NCBI RefSeq assembly: GCF_000218685.1
Contig: NW_006763290.1
Location: 2,565,570 to 2,629,569 of the forward strand
Origin: Serpula lacrymans var. lacrymans S7.9
Lineage: Eukaryota > Basidiomycota > Agaricomycetes > Boletales > Serpulaceae
DNA: 64,000 bases
Direction: 5' to 3'
Made by a program: the position numbers and the translations under genes. Positions 21,545 through 31,713 of this stretch are shown in pieces (positions within the stretch are counted from its first letter, which is position 1; each line of letters opens with the position of its first letter). The notes beneath the pieces were generated by a model. It searched no databases. It was not told the DNA's origin and was given only the letters and a program-made list of their open reading frames with translations.

Positions 21545-23817
21545 TATGCAAACTGATATTCAGCCTGGGTTTTTGCATTTTTCCTTGCCTTGACTTCTAT
21601 TTTCTGGAGATGATAATCAACAAAATTCCAGTATTTTCCAGAACACTGAAACTGGCGCCAGTCATCATCCTTTTTCTTCTTCACTCCATCAGAATTCTCA
21701 GTCTGACCGGCCTCTGTCAATACAAACGGCTCATGCTCATCTCCGTCTCTCTTGGTGGCATCCTGGTTGAGTGGTCCGTCATTCTCAGTAAAGTAGTTTC
21801 CGTTGTCTCTGGTGTGGTTGCCAGTGTGGTCATTGCCGCTATCCTCAACATTTTGTCCTTGATCATCTTCTTGAGATGCATCATGTAACCCTACAGTACC
21901 TTCATTTGATTCTTCTACTTGGACCATCTCGTGGATCCAGCTGATAATTTCCACTGGTAGGTCAGAATCCGGTGTTGTTGAATACATTGCTGACAAAGGC
22001 ATATTCTTCTCTCCTCCATTGATTAGGTAGTAGATTTGGAGGCACCATCGCTGTTATTATTATTTCATTTTTAGGTTAAAAAGTAAACAAAGCAAGATTT
22101 GCTTACCAAGAAGGCCATTTTTCCTCCAGTGAGGACTGTTTATGGCAATACCATAGGGAGCAGCACTCTTGGAAATATTGACAATGTAGGTGTAATTTTG
22201 AATTGAATTCAACAACTAACATGATACAATACTAAGCTTCTTTCTGAAAGGTTGGTCTGGTAAAACTCGTACCTTTCCCTTTAAATTGCTCCTTGCACTA
22301 GCGAGTTTTGTTTGTACAATACTGCCTAGCAACTCATAGAGCTCAGGGTCTTCAAATACACCTGGTGGGACCTTGAATATTGTCGGATTAGCCTTGATGA
22401 AGATCTAAGAAAAGTGAAATAAGTTAGCAAAGTGAACAAATATCTTGCCAAAATCATACCATTGTTTGCTTTGACATCTCAGTAACATAGGCTGAGATGT
22501 TTGGTGATATGATACAAACTATAGCGCGATCTGTCATTACAGCCTGTGATATTGAAATGAAGAGTAAAAACAAAAGAAAGAAGAAACTTCATACTTTGAA
22601 GTCGGCAGACTCAAGAAACTCCTTATATTTGCCAAGCTGCTGGGTTGATTCCTTGGTGATCAAGTGAGCCTTGATGTGCAGAAGCATGTGAAAAATATAT
22701 TCAAGCTGTCAAAATGTGTTAGCAAGTAAAATACCATACTATGGGGTCACGCATGCCAATGAATGAGTCCAGACTCCCTTCTGGCAAGCCTAACTCAGTG
22801 CACAGCTCTGATCCATATATCTTCAGCTTCTTGGTCTTCCTTGGTGTGAGTGCAAGTGCCCAAGTATCCTCGTTGTCAGCCTGACTTCTGCGAACAGAAG
22901 TGCAATATTGAGATGGAGGTGGTGTTACAACCTCTTCGTCTGATGAAATAGCTGGGAGATTGGCATCAACTCCACTAGTTTGATAGGATGGGGTGCTGGC
23001 CAGACAGTCCAGACATCCTCCTGGTACACTTGCAAGTGAACGACAACCTTGTTGTGCCCCACCGGCACTAGAAGCTCTTGAACTGCTTGTACTGCTTGAT
23101 GTCGCTGAGTGCATGCGATCAGACTTATTTGCAGATCCCTGTGAAGGTACAAATCAAAACCAACTGGACATCATGTTAACCTGCAAGTTTGTTAGATGGT
23201 CGTTGACAAGAGAGAAAGAGACATGCAAGTCACTTTGAAATTTTTGACCCTCTGCCGAACCAATCTTATTCGCCTCCGCAAAGTCAAAAGTCCCACAGTC
23301 ACAGCCTCTGCTGACCCGACTGCAGAAACACTTGAGAGCTGCAAGAGAGAAAAATATCTCCACTTGAGGAAGGTGAGCGGCAATTCAGGTTACGCTGTAA
23401 GGTTTTGTCTACCAACCATACCACAGCAGAATTTCTTGGATATACAATCACACATAGTTGACAGTCTACATTTGTGGGGAGTTTGGTGGAGGCATCATCA
23501 TGATCATGGGATATGGTAAAAGCAATTGTGAAGTTGGTGGCGGCAACATCATCATAGGATATTGTAAGGGTGAGTGAGGGTAGAGCGAATGGGGCAAAGC
23601 TCCTGACATATTTGGAGGGTAGTGTATGGGCAGTCTTAGCATGTTTGGAGGGTAGAGTGGCATGTGCAAAGGTCCTGACAGCGTATTTGGAGGGTAGAGT
23701 GGTGCATTTGGAGGGTAGTGTATGGGTGGATATAAATGGGAAGGTCCTGGCATGTTCGGAGGATACAATAGGGGTGCCGGTGCTGGTGCTGATGGGTGTG
23801 GAGAGTCGGTGGTTCAA
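21545..23817 (-). CDS. Agaricomycete multi-copy hypothetical protein, multi-exon
   Basis: I recognise the type but not a function. On the minus strand the N-terminal part (about 23770-23470) is Pro/Tyr/Met-rich with repeated LYPPNM and HYPPNMSG units. Then comes a Ser-rich exon (23114-22745) with RKTKKLKIYGSELCTELGLP. Short exons follow: TDRAIVCIISPNISAYVTEM (about 22540), IKANPTIFKVPPGVFEDPEL (about 22395), ASARSNLKGK (about 22280) and SAAPYGIAINSPHWRKNGL (about 22160). The last exon (21990-21545) is acidic and ends in GKYWNFVDYHLQKIEVKARK. The many short GT..AG introns fit a basidiomycete gene. Similar proteins occur in many copies in mushroom genomes, probably on transposons. The middle exons show frame uncertainty around 23.2-23.4 kb, so it may be a pseudogene. 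Confidence 0.5.
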
Positions 23818-23924
23818 TGATTGGCTCTCTTCTTCTGAGTGGCTCTGGGTGTATTTCTACACTAATCAAATATCGGTAATTCATTTGAAGAGTGAGTAGT
23901 GTCTTTGTTATTCTGAGCTGCCTT

Positions 23925-24522
23925 CTTCAGCTTAATCTGCTGTACAGCCATGGCACAAATTTCTGAAATGTTTGTTGCTGCCTGCAGTATGTTCAACATT
24001 TCTGAGAGGATCAGGGATAACAGACTGTATATGGTGGTAGTTATGGATGGAATAAGTATTGAGTATGTAAATATTTGTGGGCTGGTGCTGGGTTACGGAT
24101 TTTGTACAAGTTGTCTCAATGCGCTCTTGCTGTACTTGTGTTTCACGTAATGTAGCACAATTGGAGTTGATGCAATTGTGCTGTATATTTGCTATGCATA
24201 TTATGTCCTAGAGTTCATATATTGAATGTATAAATGTACAACAAACAAACAGACTTACTTTAGGTTTCATGACATACTTTGTGTCAGTCAGTTTGAGACA
24301 AGGCTGGTGAAGTTGGGAATGTAAAGCCAGTGCAAACTCAAAATCTTGTATTGCTATATGCGTTACTTTATCAGGTGTCCCACGGAAATTTGCCCCAATT
24401 AATATTTTGCATACACATCCTAGTAGTACTTGTAAACAGTCCTATACTCATCATTAATAATGGTCTAGCAAAACATCCAACAACACTCACCTCTTGTTGG
24501 TAAAATATGTGACCCTCAAGTG
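23925..24522 (-). pseudogene. C-terminal exons of the split transposase-like gene
   Basis: Minus-strand reading gives LEGHIFYQQE, an intron, then VCKILIGANFRGTPDKVTHI with IQDFEFALALHSQLHQPCLK and LTDTKYVMKP. After a second intron comes HNCINSNCATLRETQVQQER with IETT and TKSV, ending in YILNTYSIHNY. This is the C-terminal region of the same protein whose earlier exons lie at 30799-34640. The two are separated by the 24523-30798 element. See the entry for that gene. Confidence 0.65.
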
Positions 24523-24613
24523 CACTTCAGGCAGCCAAAAAATTGGGGCTCTTAGCTTGATCATCCTCACCAAAAGGTTGGGGCTAAGATCCCCCTTTTC
24601 ATGGTCTACCTAT

Positions 24614-24796
24614 TATCACAACACAATGGGATTGGCACCCGTGTACAGTGATTCTGGACCTTCTGGGCATGCAACCAATCAGTATGCTTTCTAAGTACGC
24701 CTTGGTAAAGCACCAGACCATGAAAGCTGGAGTCCCAGGTTCAAGCCCTAGCCAATGCATGTTTTCTCATACTATAAACAAATGTCATAATTTGTC
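24614..24796 (+). mobile_element. 183-bp SINE-like insertion with tRNA-like segment
   Basis: It is present in the left inverted repeat of the 6.3-kb element but absent from the right one. It is flanked by perfect ACCTAT direct repeats (24608-24613 and 24797-24802). It contains a tRNA-like stretch with GCCTTGGTAAAGC (D-arm, A-box-like) and CCCAGGTTCAAGCCC (T-arm, B-box) about 45 bp apart. Its sequence is unrelated to the insertion at 2446 outside the promoter boxes. Confidence 0.7.
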
Positions 24797-25284
24797 ACCT
24801 ATGGCCATTAGGGACCAGACCTATTTGACATGGGACAGTCCCATCTATTATCATAGGTCCCATCCCTATACACATAGGGATAGTCCCTTCAAATATCACA
24901 TTTCACCTGGTGCCAGACATCTAATGGGATAAGACCACAAATGCCAGCTATTTAATCTGCAGGTTACATAATAATTCCCACAGGTGTGCACTATGTGGAT
25001 TGGGTGGACTGAAAGTAGATGGTGCAGACTAAATACAGATTATATGGACTATATGGATTGTGTGGACAATTAATTGAGAAGTGAATTGGATAATAATAAG
25101 TAATACAGGAGAGATTTGAGTGTGGAAAATGATGGAAATATGTATCTAGCCAAAATAGGAACTATACAGTGGTACAGCATAGCAAAACACAGAATAAAAT
25201 AAGCATTTGCATTTTTTAAAGCTAATAGAGCAATAAGTAACTTTTGATGCAATTATAGAATACTTTCTGGAGAGAATTGTTTTA

Positions 25285-25447
25285 ACCTAGGTGCATATGG
25301 GACAGGACCTAATCACATATGGGATAAGCTCTAGTGTATGTGGGACAAGACTTAGGCATATGTGGGATGAGACCTAGATGTATATGGGACAAGACTTAGG
25401 TGCATATGGGATGAGACCTAGGTGCATATGGGATGAGACCTAGGCAT
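25285..25447. repeat. 22-bp tandem repeat
   Basis: About seven imperfect copies of a unit such as GTGCATATGGGATGAGACCTAG. Similar TGGGAC/TGGGAT words recur at 29890-30140, so a local satellite may have expanded within the 6.3-kb element. Confidence 0.7.
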
Positions 25448-27145
25448 TACTTGGGAGCTTGATATTTCTTTCTAAGGCCTGTCAGTGATAAGGGCAGCAG
25501 TAATAGTGGATAACCTTTGAGTGTGGCACTAAAGATGATGTAACATTGTACAGATTTGGGTCCTGGCATTATTGAAGGTCTACAGTATTATTACAGGGAC
25601 TTAAGTCTTGATTCCTTCAATATCAATTCTCAGCATTTTCAAACATCCAACCATAAGTTGAGAAGGTCTGCTGGTTATCTGCATTCTCATACCTATTTGT
25701 TGGTTACTACAATCATTTTGTTCTGGAGATCCCCATATATGATGAAAATTTCTGATTGTTTGTTCAAAAAGTGGAGTTCCTGATGAATTACATTGAGGTT
25801 GACTTCTGACTTCTATAAAGATGTAGTGTGCTCCACTTTTAGTGGGAGTAGAGGAGCCTTTTAGCATAATAGCATTGATTTATGCTCTAGGTGTTGATAA
25901 GAGATTTTGTTGGGTATTGTAGTTGTCAACCAATTCCTTCCACAAGTTGAAGCTAATACACAATGGTGACACTATAGACCACTATGTTCAGTAATTTCTT
26001 ATAAACATGTTTTTTATATATCTGACCTCGCTACCTTGAATTCATATATAAACATCAGTATGAGTTTATTGTGACTGAGAATATCTGTGGAGATGAAATC
26101 AAGGGTACTGGTTTTAGTAGCATATAGGTCTTTTCTAGTTAGACTGTTATTTAGTCTTTTGTCATTTTTTTCTTGGACTGGGTGCATTTGCATTTATGTA
26201 GCTAGTGTAGTTGCACTCTGATCTTTATCTCACTTATCTTGTACAGTGACCATAGTAGCTTATTGTCAACAATATTGAAAAATAAATATTGATGTTGTCA
26301 GATTTGGGCAGACCTAGCATTTTAAGGAGTCGTTGGCTTAGCTGCAGATATATTGTTGAGTGGTCCTCTGAATTGTTTATCAAATGAGGTTTCAGGTCCT
26401 CTAGAATTCAAAGGAATAGCTATTCTATTAGTTATTTGAAGATATTGCCTTTCTCAGATGATTATATATATATAAATACATTCCCAGATTACACTATAGT
26501 CCCAAATGTAATAGCTAGAAGAATTTTAGAAGTGGCAGTTAGGTAAGTTTGACTGGGTTTTGTAAGGATATTCCTGGGTTGTCAGTGGAAAATTTTGTTT
26601 GAAAATATTGCTACAGTGATATTGAGATAAAAGTAGGAGCTACACTTATATAGCTATAAGTATAAAGCATATAAGACAAATATAACACACTGAATGGATA
26701 GGGTCACCAACATTTAGCAAATGTATTTTGGTAGTAAGATCCTCAACTTCTGTAATTGTGGACTTGTTCTTTGAGGATCCAAATGCTATGGTTTTGGTGT
26801 ATATTTCTTAGTATTTATACATTTAAAATGATAGCTTTATTAAAATGGTGAATTTTGTACTGTTGTTGGCTCCAGGGTATTGTTTATAGCATTGCCACAG
26901 TTTGGTTATAGATGGGTTTTATTTAGTTATTATTAGTTAAGCCCTAATCTGGTTTATAAAATCTATAGAAACCACAGTTTCAGTTTAATATTACAGCTGA
27001 TTTGGAAAACATTGGCTGCACCAACTTTTTCTCTTGTGTCTGTTCTAGCTTAGTAATATGATCTGAATTCCAAAGATGGAAACAACGTGGAATCCCAGCA
27101 GCTGCAAACATGTAACCCATCAATAACACTTTGCTATTGACTACC
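25448..27145. other. AT-rich DNA without recognisable genes
   Basis: Only short frames occur, such as 25556-25783, and none carries motifs. A short TA-rich run is near 26465-26480. This lies inside the 6.3-kb TIR element. Confidence 0.5.
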
Positions 27146-27445
27146 ATGCCCTACAGACAGATCAGCAAGGATATCAAGGAGCGCACTCTTTGGTTAATAG
27201 AGCATAACTACATCCTATCTGACATCTGCAACATTTTTGGCATCTTTGAGCGTTCCCTTTGCCACCGGCAGGCCAATCAAGAAGCATTTGACTCTGTAGC
27301 ACCTCCTATATACCCCAGTCAAGGCCGCCCATATATCCTTGGTGCAAACCAAGCCAAGAGGATATATGTGCTGCTTGAAGACACCCCAGAGATGTACCTG
27401 GACAAAATTCAAGACCGGTTACAAGAGGCTGCAAGAGTTGATTAG
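27146..27445 (+). pseudogene. Tc1/mariner-type transposase, N-terminal helix-turn-helix fragment
   Basis: A 99-codon frame from MPYRQISKDIKERTLWL. It resembles the N-terminal homeodomain-like half of agaricomycete Tc1-type transposases: a helix-turn-helix around YILSDICNIFGIFERSLCH, then a SQGRPYILGANQAKRIYVLL linker helix. The reading stops at TAG 27443-27445 before any DDE catalytic residue, so it is a fragment. It could be a remnant of the transposase of the surrounding TIR element or an independent insertion. Confidence 0.55.
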
Positions 27446-27509
27446 CGGGAATGACAAATGGTTTGTTTCTTCAATTTTTTCTTTTTGTGGGCTGAATCTG
27501 ACAAAATGC

Positions 27510-27615
27510 GACTCTACACCATGCATACGCATGCCCATACTCATTCCTGGACTAATGCACATTCCCGCACCCATTCCCACACTCATTCCCACACACATTC
27601 CACCCATTGGCATAC
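27510..27615. repeat. CATTCCCAC-type minisatellite
   Basis: Tandem CATTCCC/CATGCCC-like units of 11-12 bp. They encode His/Thr-rich peptide on the plus strand and Gly/Met-rich peptide on the minus strand. It is probably the coding repeat of the minus-strand hypothetical protein. Confidence 0.6.
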
Positions 27616-28065
27616 CAAATCCCACTGGAAAAGCAGTTAGAGGGTTGTAACCAACAAATGGAGAGAATGCAAGAGGATTAGCAGATGGATTGAAGTAGGG
27701 AAATTGTATTGAGGATGGGAGTGGTGCGGTGGTGGCTTTTGCAGCAGGAGATGGGGGGGCCTCTTTTCTGTCAAGGTATGTACCTTCAACGCTTGTTTTG
27801 CTTTGAACAACAGTGATCCAGTAGGGATTTTTTCAAGTGTAGCATCACCTTTCAATATAGCAGCGGCCCAAACCATACAGTGGGGGTATGTCAGTTCAAA
27901 ATGTAGGTCACTGGCCCAATGGTGGAAACATGCGATGCTCTCATGCATAACGCACAAGCCAGGCTTTTATTTGTTCAGTACTTTACTAGCTAAATCCTCT
28001 AGTTCGTCGTCTAGCTTCCGCTGAATCATTGTGATGAGTATGCTAAACTAGTACACCAGACTATA

Positions 28066-28385
28066 TGTTAGTTTTGGTGATTCTGCACCTTTGTGCTACC
28101 TATATATTTTCATTCCTTTCTCTATCTATTCTTCTATCATTCACTATTGATTGTGTTCTCTATTATTTCGCCTTTGTGGCTGCTTTGTTTACCTTTGTTT
28201 ACAAAACTTCGGACAGTACTGCAGAGTCCAATGCTTCCTATTCTCTAGTTACTCACATTGGACTCTAGGTACTGTATACCTGTCATACTCTCTAATAATT
28301 TAGTTACTCACATTGGACTCTAGTTCCAGTCCCTGATAGCTCTCAGCAAGTGGCTAGACACTTCCTTCAAGCTTTGTTCTTAATA
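28066..28385 (+). mobile_element. Solo LTR, family LTR-C
   Basis: A 320-bp repeat from TGTTAGTTTTGGTG to TTGTTCTTAATA, flanked by perfect CTATA target duplications (28061-28065 and 28386-28390). It is nearly identical to the inverted copy at 31394-31713: I see about two mismatches over 320 bp. The copies are therefore young. The right end reads TA rather than CA. Confidence 0.85.
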
Positions 28386-29242
28386 CTATAATCACCTTTT
28401 CTGTAGTCAGTCCACCCTCAACTTCCTAATCATACTTGTCCTCGCCTTCAATCTGAGCGGCCTGTGCAACGGACAGGGGCTGGAGCAGGAGCAGGGGGTA
28501 GAGGGATGAGAATGGCCAGTTTGATTGACAGAACAGCAGGTTTGATTGGTGGCCTATGCACCAGCGGATATGGTGGGTAGATGGCTTGAATATCGGCCTC
28601 ATCCAGGCTATCCATGGGAGGGATGGTGTTAGGATCACTATTATTAGCTTGTAAGTCAATGATTCACAAAACGAGAAGGGTAAAACGGCACTTACAACCT
28701 TGGAGCAAGATCATGACATGGCAGCAGCAGGGAGCTTTGTTCTTGAGTGTAGGGAATCATTTCTAAAGAGTGGCAGTGGCAGCACCTAACAATGTGACGA
28801 GATTCTCATTAGCAAAGAGTAGGGACTTTATACTACAAGGAACATGCTAGACTGCAGGCTGCAGCACGCTATAGTACATACTAGAGATTCCACCTTATTT
28901 CCTTTTTTGGAATTCAGATCATATTACTAAGCTAGAACAGACGCAAGAGACAAAGTTGGCGCAGCCAACGTTTTCCAAATCAGCTGTAACTTATCACTAA
29001 TTTCAAACTAGGACAGCACTTTTTTTGCTTATGCTACTTCTCTTGCCAGTCAGGTTGATGAAAATATTAGTCATCTGCAAAATGTTCTCACTCAGATAAG
29101 TTCTTTCTATTTGTTCTCCACCAGTGTCTTTGTCATTGCTAAAATCCTCATTCTTCACTCACTATTAGTGCCTATTAGCTCCCAAGTGCTAAGCCATTGG
29201 ACTTTACTAGATAATCAAAGCTGACAAGTAAAGGTTGGGATA

Positions 29243-29415
29243 TTAGAATAGTCAAGGTCAAATCCTATTAGCCTTGTTAGACAACATACATCCTGAGTTG
29301 GTATTGGACAAAGGCTGGTAGTTCAGTTGGTAGAGCACCACTATATATAGGTAGAGGTCCTGGGCTCAATCCCCAGCTGGTCCACTTTACTTTTATGCAC
29401 TCCCTGTGGTCAGGT
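29243..29415 (+). mobile_element. SINE-like repeat with tRNA-like core, copy 1
   Basis: It shares about 170 bp with 54587-54762 (inverted). The shared parts are TTAGAATAGTCAAGGTCAAA, TTAGCCTTGTTAGACAACAT, then a tRNA-like core (29313-29384), then CCACTTTACTTTTATG and CTCCCTGTGGTCAGGT. The core has GGTAGTTCAGTTGGTAGAGC (D-arm, A-box) and CTGGGCTCAATCCCCAG (T-arm, B-box). The acceptor stem is mispaired, so it is tRNA-derived and not a functional tRNA. Confidence 0.7.
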
Positions 29416-29920
29416 CACACTTAGAGGTCACATGCTAAAATCTAATATGGGACAGGCCATTTTAAGTTAGGCTTATTGAAGTTATCCCAAGTGGATTTAG
29501 CTGTGTATATGGGGTAGTTATGTAGGTCACATCCCAGATATTAGTATATATTAGACTAGTTTGATACTAAGACACTAATATATGCAATAAGCAACTCTCT
29601 TATTTGTCACTTATATGCTTAGTTGGCTTGGAAATCTTGGGGAAAGGGATAATTAATGAAATTTTGATTTTATGTGGCTGTATGGTTGTATAACTTTTGC
29701 TGAGCAAATTCAGATCTTCCAAAGCCACATAGGATTTTTCTATGGTTCTCCCCAACTGAAGATATGATATTCTAAATACACAATGGTGCCCTCCATAGTC
29801 CTCCCTAACAATATGAACTCTGCCTAGGTAACATGGTCTCATAAATAGTACCTCAAACATATCACCTCATAAGGCTTTATTCTAGACCTAAACATGTATA
29901 AGATGGGACTTAAGTACATA

Positions 29921-30058
29921 CACTGTGGGTATCGGCTTATATGAGCTCAGCTTATATGCTGAAGATATTGGTTATCTGCGTTTTGATTGGCTGAAAAAAG
30001 CTAAAATTGAATATTTTCAGCATATAAGCTGGGCTTATATAAGTCAATCCCCACAGTG
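29921..30058. mobile_element. 138-bp MITE with 49-bp TIRs
   Basis: The left arm CACTGTGGGTATCGGCTTAT and the right arm (inverse CACTGTGGGGATTGACTTAT) match over about 49 bp with few differences. A loop of about 40 bp separates them. The 3-bp flank ATA is repeated on both sides. CACTG tips with a 3-bp duplication fit the CACTA/CMC superfamily, to which the Plavaka enzymes also belong. Confidence 0.75.
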
Positions 30059-31026
30059 ATATTGGATAAGACATTACTCTATACATGTGGGACAATGTCC
30101 AAGTGCATATAGAATGAGACTTTTATACATGTGGGAGAATATACAATTTAATACATGGTATGGCATAGGCTCTTTCTTCACTTGGGATAAAATTTAAAAT
30201 AGTGTTGGATTTTAACTGATGAGTTAACAAGTAGAGAGAAACAAACAAGGCAATATAGGTGAACTATGTTTATGTATTCACCAAGTAACAAGACTAAATG
30301 TCAAAAACTTGTTGAAAAGTTATTTAGGTAGTTTACCATATTCTGCCTTTAGATAAGAGATAGTTATATGGCCTAATTTCTTATTGTCAATGAAATTCAA
30401 GTTATTCAAGGTCTATTAGAAACCAGATATAAGTAGATTTTTTCATGTTGCATTTGTCCAGTTTGTTAAGGCAGTATCACCTGCTGGACTAATGTGGGAC
30501 AAAATATTATTAGATTATGTGTGCTAATGAGAATTACAAAATGTAAAGATAATAGAGTAGGTGTGTTTTTGGGATATGATTATGAGAAAATAAAATAAAT
30601 GATTACAGATAACACACCATATAAAGGGATATTCCTATGTATAGGGACAGGACCTATGTAAATAGATGGGACTATCCCATGTCAAATAGGTCTGATCCCT
30701 AATGGCTATAGGTAGACCATGAAAAGGGGGATCTTAGCCCCAACCTTTTGATGAGGATGATCAAGCTAAGAGCCCCAATTTTTTGGCTGCCTGAAGTGTT
30801 AGGTGAGACTATATCACCCTCAGATGTTATTAAAGATGTCCCTTGATAGATGCAATTATCTTGTGGTCCAGCCCCAGCACCTGCTATACTTGCGCACAGT
30901 GTTGTTGACCATAGTACAGGTTCTGCCTTGACTGAGTGTCCGTGTTCATCATGGCTCCTAAGAACCATTCCCTTACCAGCCTTCCCCTCTTTTTCCATCA
31001 ACCAACCTAAGAACTGATGCACTCGG

Positions 31027-31305
31027 TGTTCAATTGAGAACTTCTGGAAAGTGTCTAGCCACTTGCTGAGAGCTAACAGGGGCAGAACTAGAGTCCAGTA
31101 TGAGTAACTAAAGAATAGGAATACTGGACTCTGCAATACTAGTCCGAAGTTTTGTAAACAAAGGTAAACAAATCAGCCACAAAGGTGAAATTATAGAATG
31201 CTCAGTGTATACTGAACAATAGAGCAAAAATAATAAAGAGGAAAGTGATTTAGAAAGAAGGGAAAATAGATAGCACAACTAGGTGCAGAATCACCAAAAC
31301 TAACA
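31027..31305 (-). mobile_element. Solo LTR, family LTR-C, older copy
   Basis: A 279-bp diverged LTR-C copy, TGTTAGTTTTGGTG to CAATTGAACA on the minus strand. The flanks are perfect CTCGG direct repeats (31022-31026 and 31306-31310). Removing it joins EYMADHPR to VHQFLGWL in frame. It differs from the other two copies by many substitutions and small deletions, so it inserted earlier. Confidence 0.85.
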
Positions 31306-31393
31306 CTCGGGGGTGATCAGCCATATATTCCAGTATACCCTGTCCAGCTTGGACCCACTTCTTCTCCTTAGACTCATACCAATAGCCCCCAGA

Positions 31394-31713
31394 TATTAAG
31401 AACAAAGCTTGAAGGAAGTGTCTAGCCACTTGCTGAGAGCAATCAGGGACTGGAACTAGAGTCCAATGTGAGTAACTAGATTATTAGAGAGTATGACAGG
31501 TATACAGTACCTAGAGTCCAATGTGAGTAACTAGAGAATAGGAAGCATTGGACTCTGCAGTACTGTCCGAAGTTTTGTAAACAAAGGTAAACAAAGCAGC
31601 CACAAAGGCGAAATAATAGAGAACACAATCAATAGTGAATGATAGAAGAATAGATAGAGAAAGGAATGAAAATATATAGGTAGCACAAAGGTGCAGAATC
31701 ACCAAAACTAACA
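31394..31713 (-). mobile_element. Solo LTR, family LTR-C, young copy
   Basis: A 320-bp copy with perfect CCAGA direct repeats (31389-31393 and 31714-31718). It is nearly identical to 28066-28385 in inverse orientation. Removing it joins the exon ending KHVVSG to GYWYESKEKKW in frame. Confidence 0.9.

Larger units (their letters stand above)
27470..28790 (-). pseudogene. Agaricomycete transposon-associated hypothetical protein, N-terminal fragment
   Basis: Minus strand, in order: a short Pro-rich exon (IPPMDSLDEADIQAIYPPYP, about 28630-28560), then IQRKLDDELEDLASKVL, the LHFELTYPHCMVWAAAILKG exon (about 27900-27840) and a Pro/Ala linker. A Gly/Met-rich stretch (FGMPMGGMCVGMSVGMGAGM) ends near 27500. 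This resembles the N-terminal half of a multi-copy mushroom protein of unknown function. The C-terminal half is missing. A stop interrupts VLNK*KPGL. LTR-C at 28066-28385 falls in what looks like an intron. Confidence 0.4.
24523..30798. mobile_element. 6.3-kb element with about 180-bp terminal inverted repeats
   Basis: The left end CACTTCAGGCAGCCAAAAAA and the inverse at 30798 (TTTTTTGGCTGCCTGAAGTG) begin an inverted repeat. It continues through TTGGGGCTCTTAGCTTGATC, CAGACCTATTTGACATGGGA and CCCTATACA for about 180 bp (24523-24888 without the nested insertion; 30618-30798). The flanking DNA on both sides belongs to one disrupted gene, which supports a single insertion. Inside are an N-terminal Tc1-like fragment, a hypothetical gene fragment, one solo LTR, two SINE-like elements and a MITE. 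No complete transposase was found. The target duplication is unclear because of a CACTT/AAGTG ambiguity at the ends. Confidence 0.65.

Noticed and set aside
27510..27640. A His-rich protein on the plus strand
   Set aside because: It is the complement of a short tandem repeat that makes better sense as the Gly/Met-rich tail of the minus-strand fragment.
28065..28268. 67-codon frame repeated exactly at 31511-31714
   Set aside because: It lies inside the LTR-C repeat. The identity comes from the young LTR copies, not from a conserved gene.
29313..29384. A functional tRNA gene
   Set aside because: The acceptor stem does not pair, and the same sequence with extra flanks recurs at 54618-54690, so it is a dispersed tRNA-derived repeat.
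31027..31713. Two LTRs of one LTR-C retrotransposon with an 89-bp interior
   Set aside because: Each LTR has its own distinct 5-bp duplication (CTCGG and CCAGA), and the interior is host-gene coding sequence. They are therefore two independent solo LTRs.
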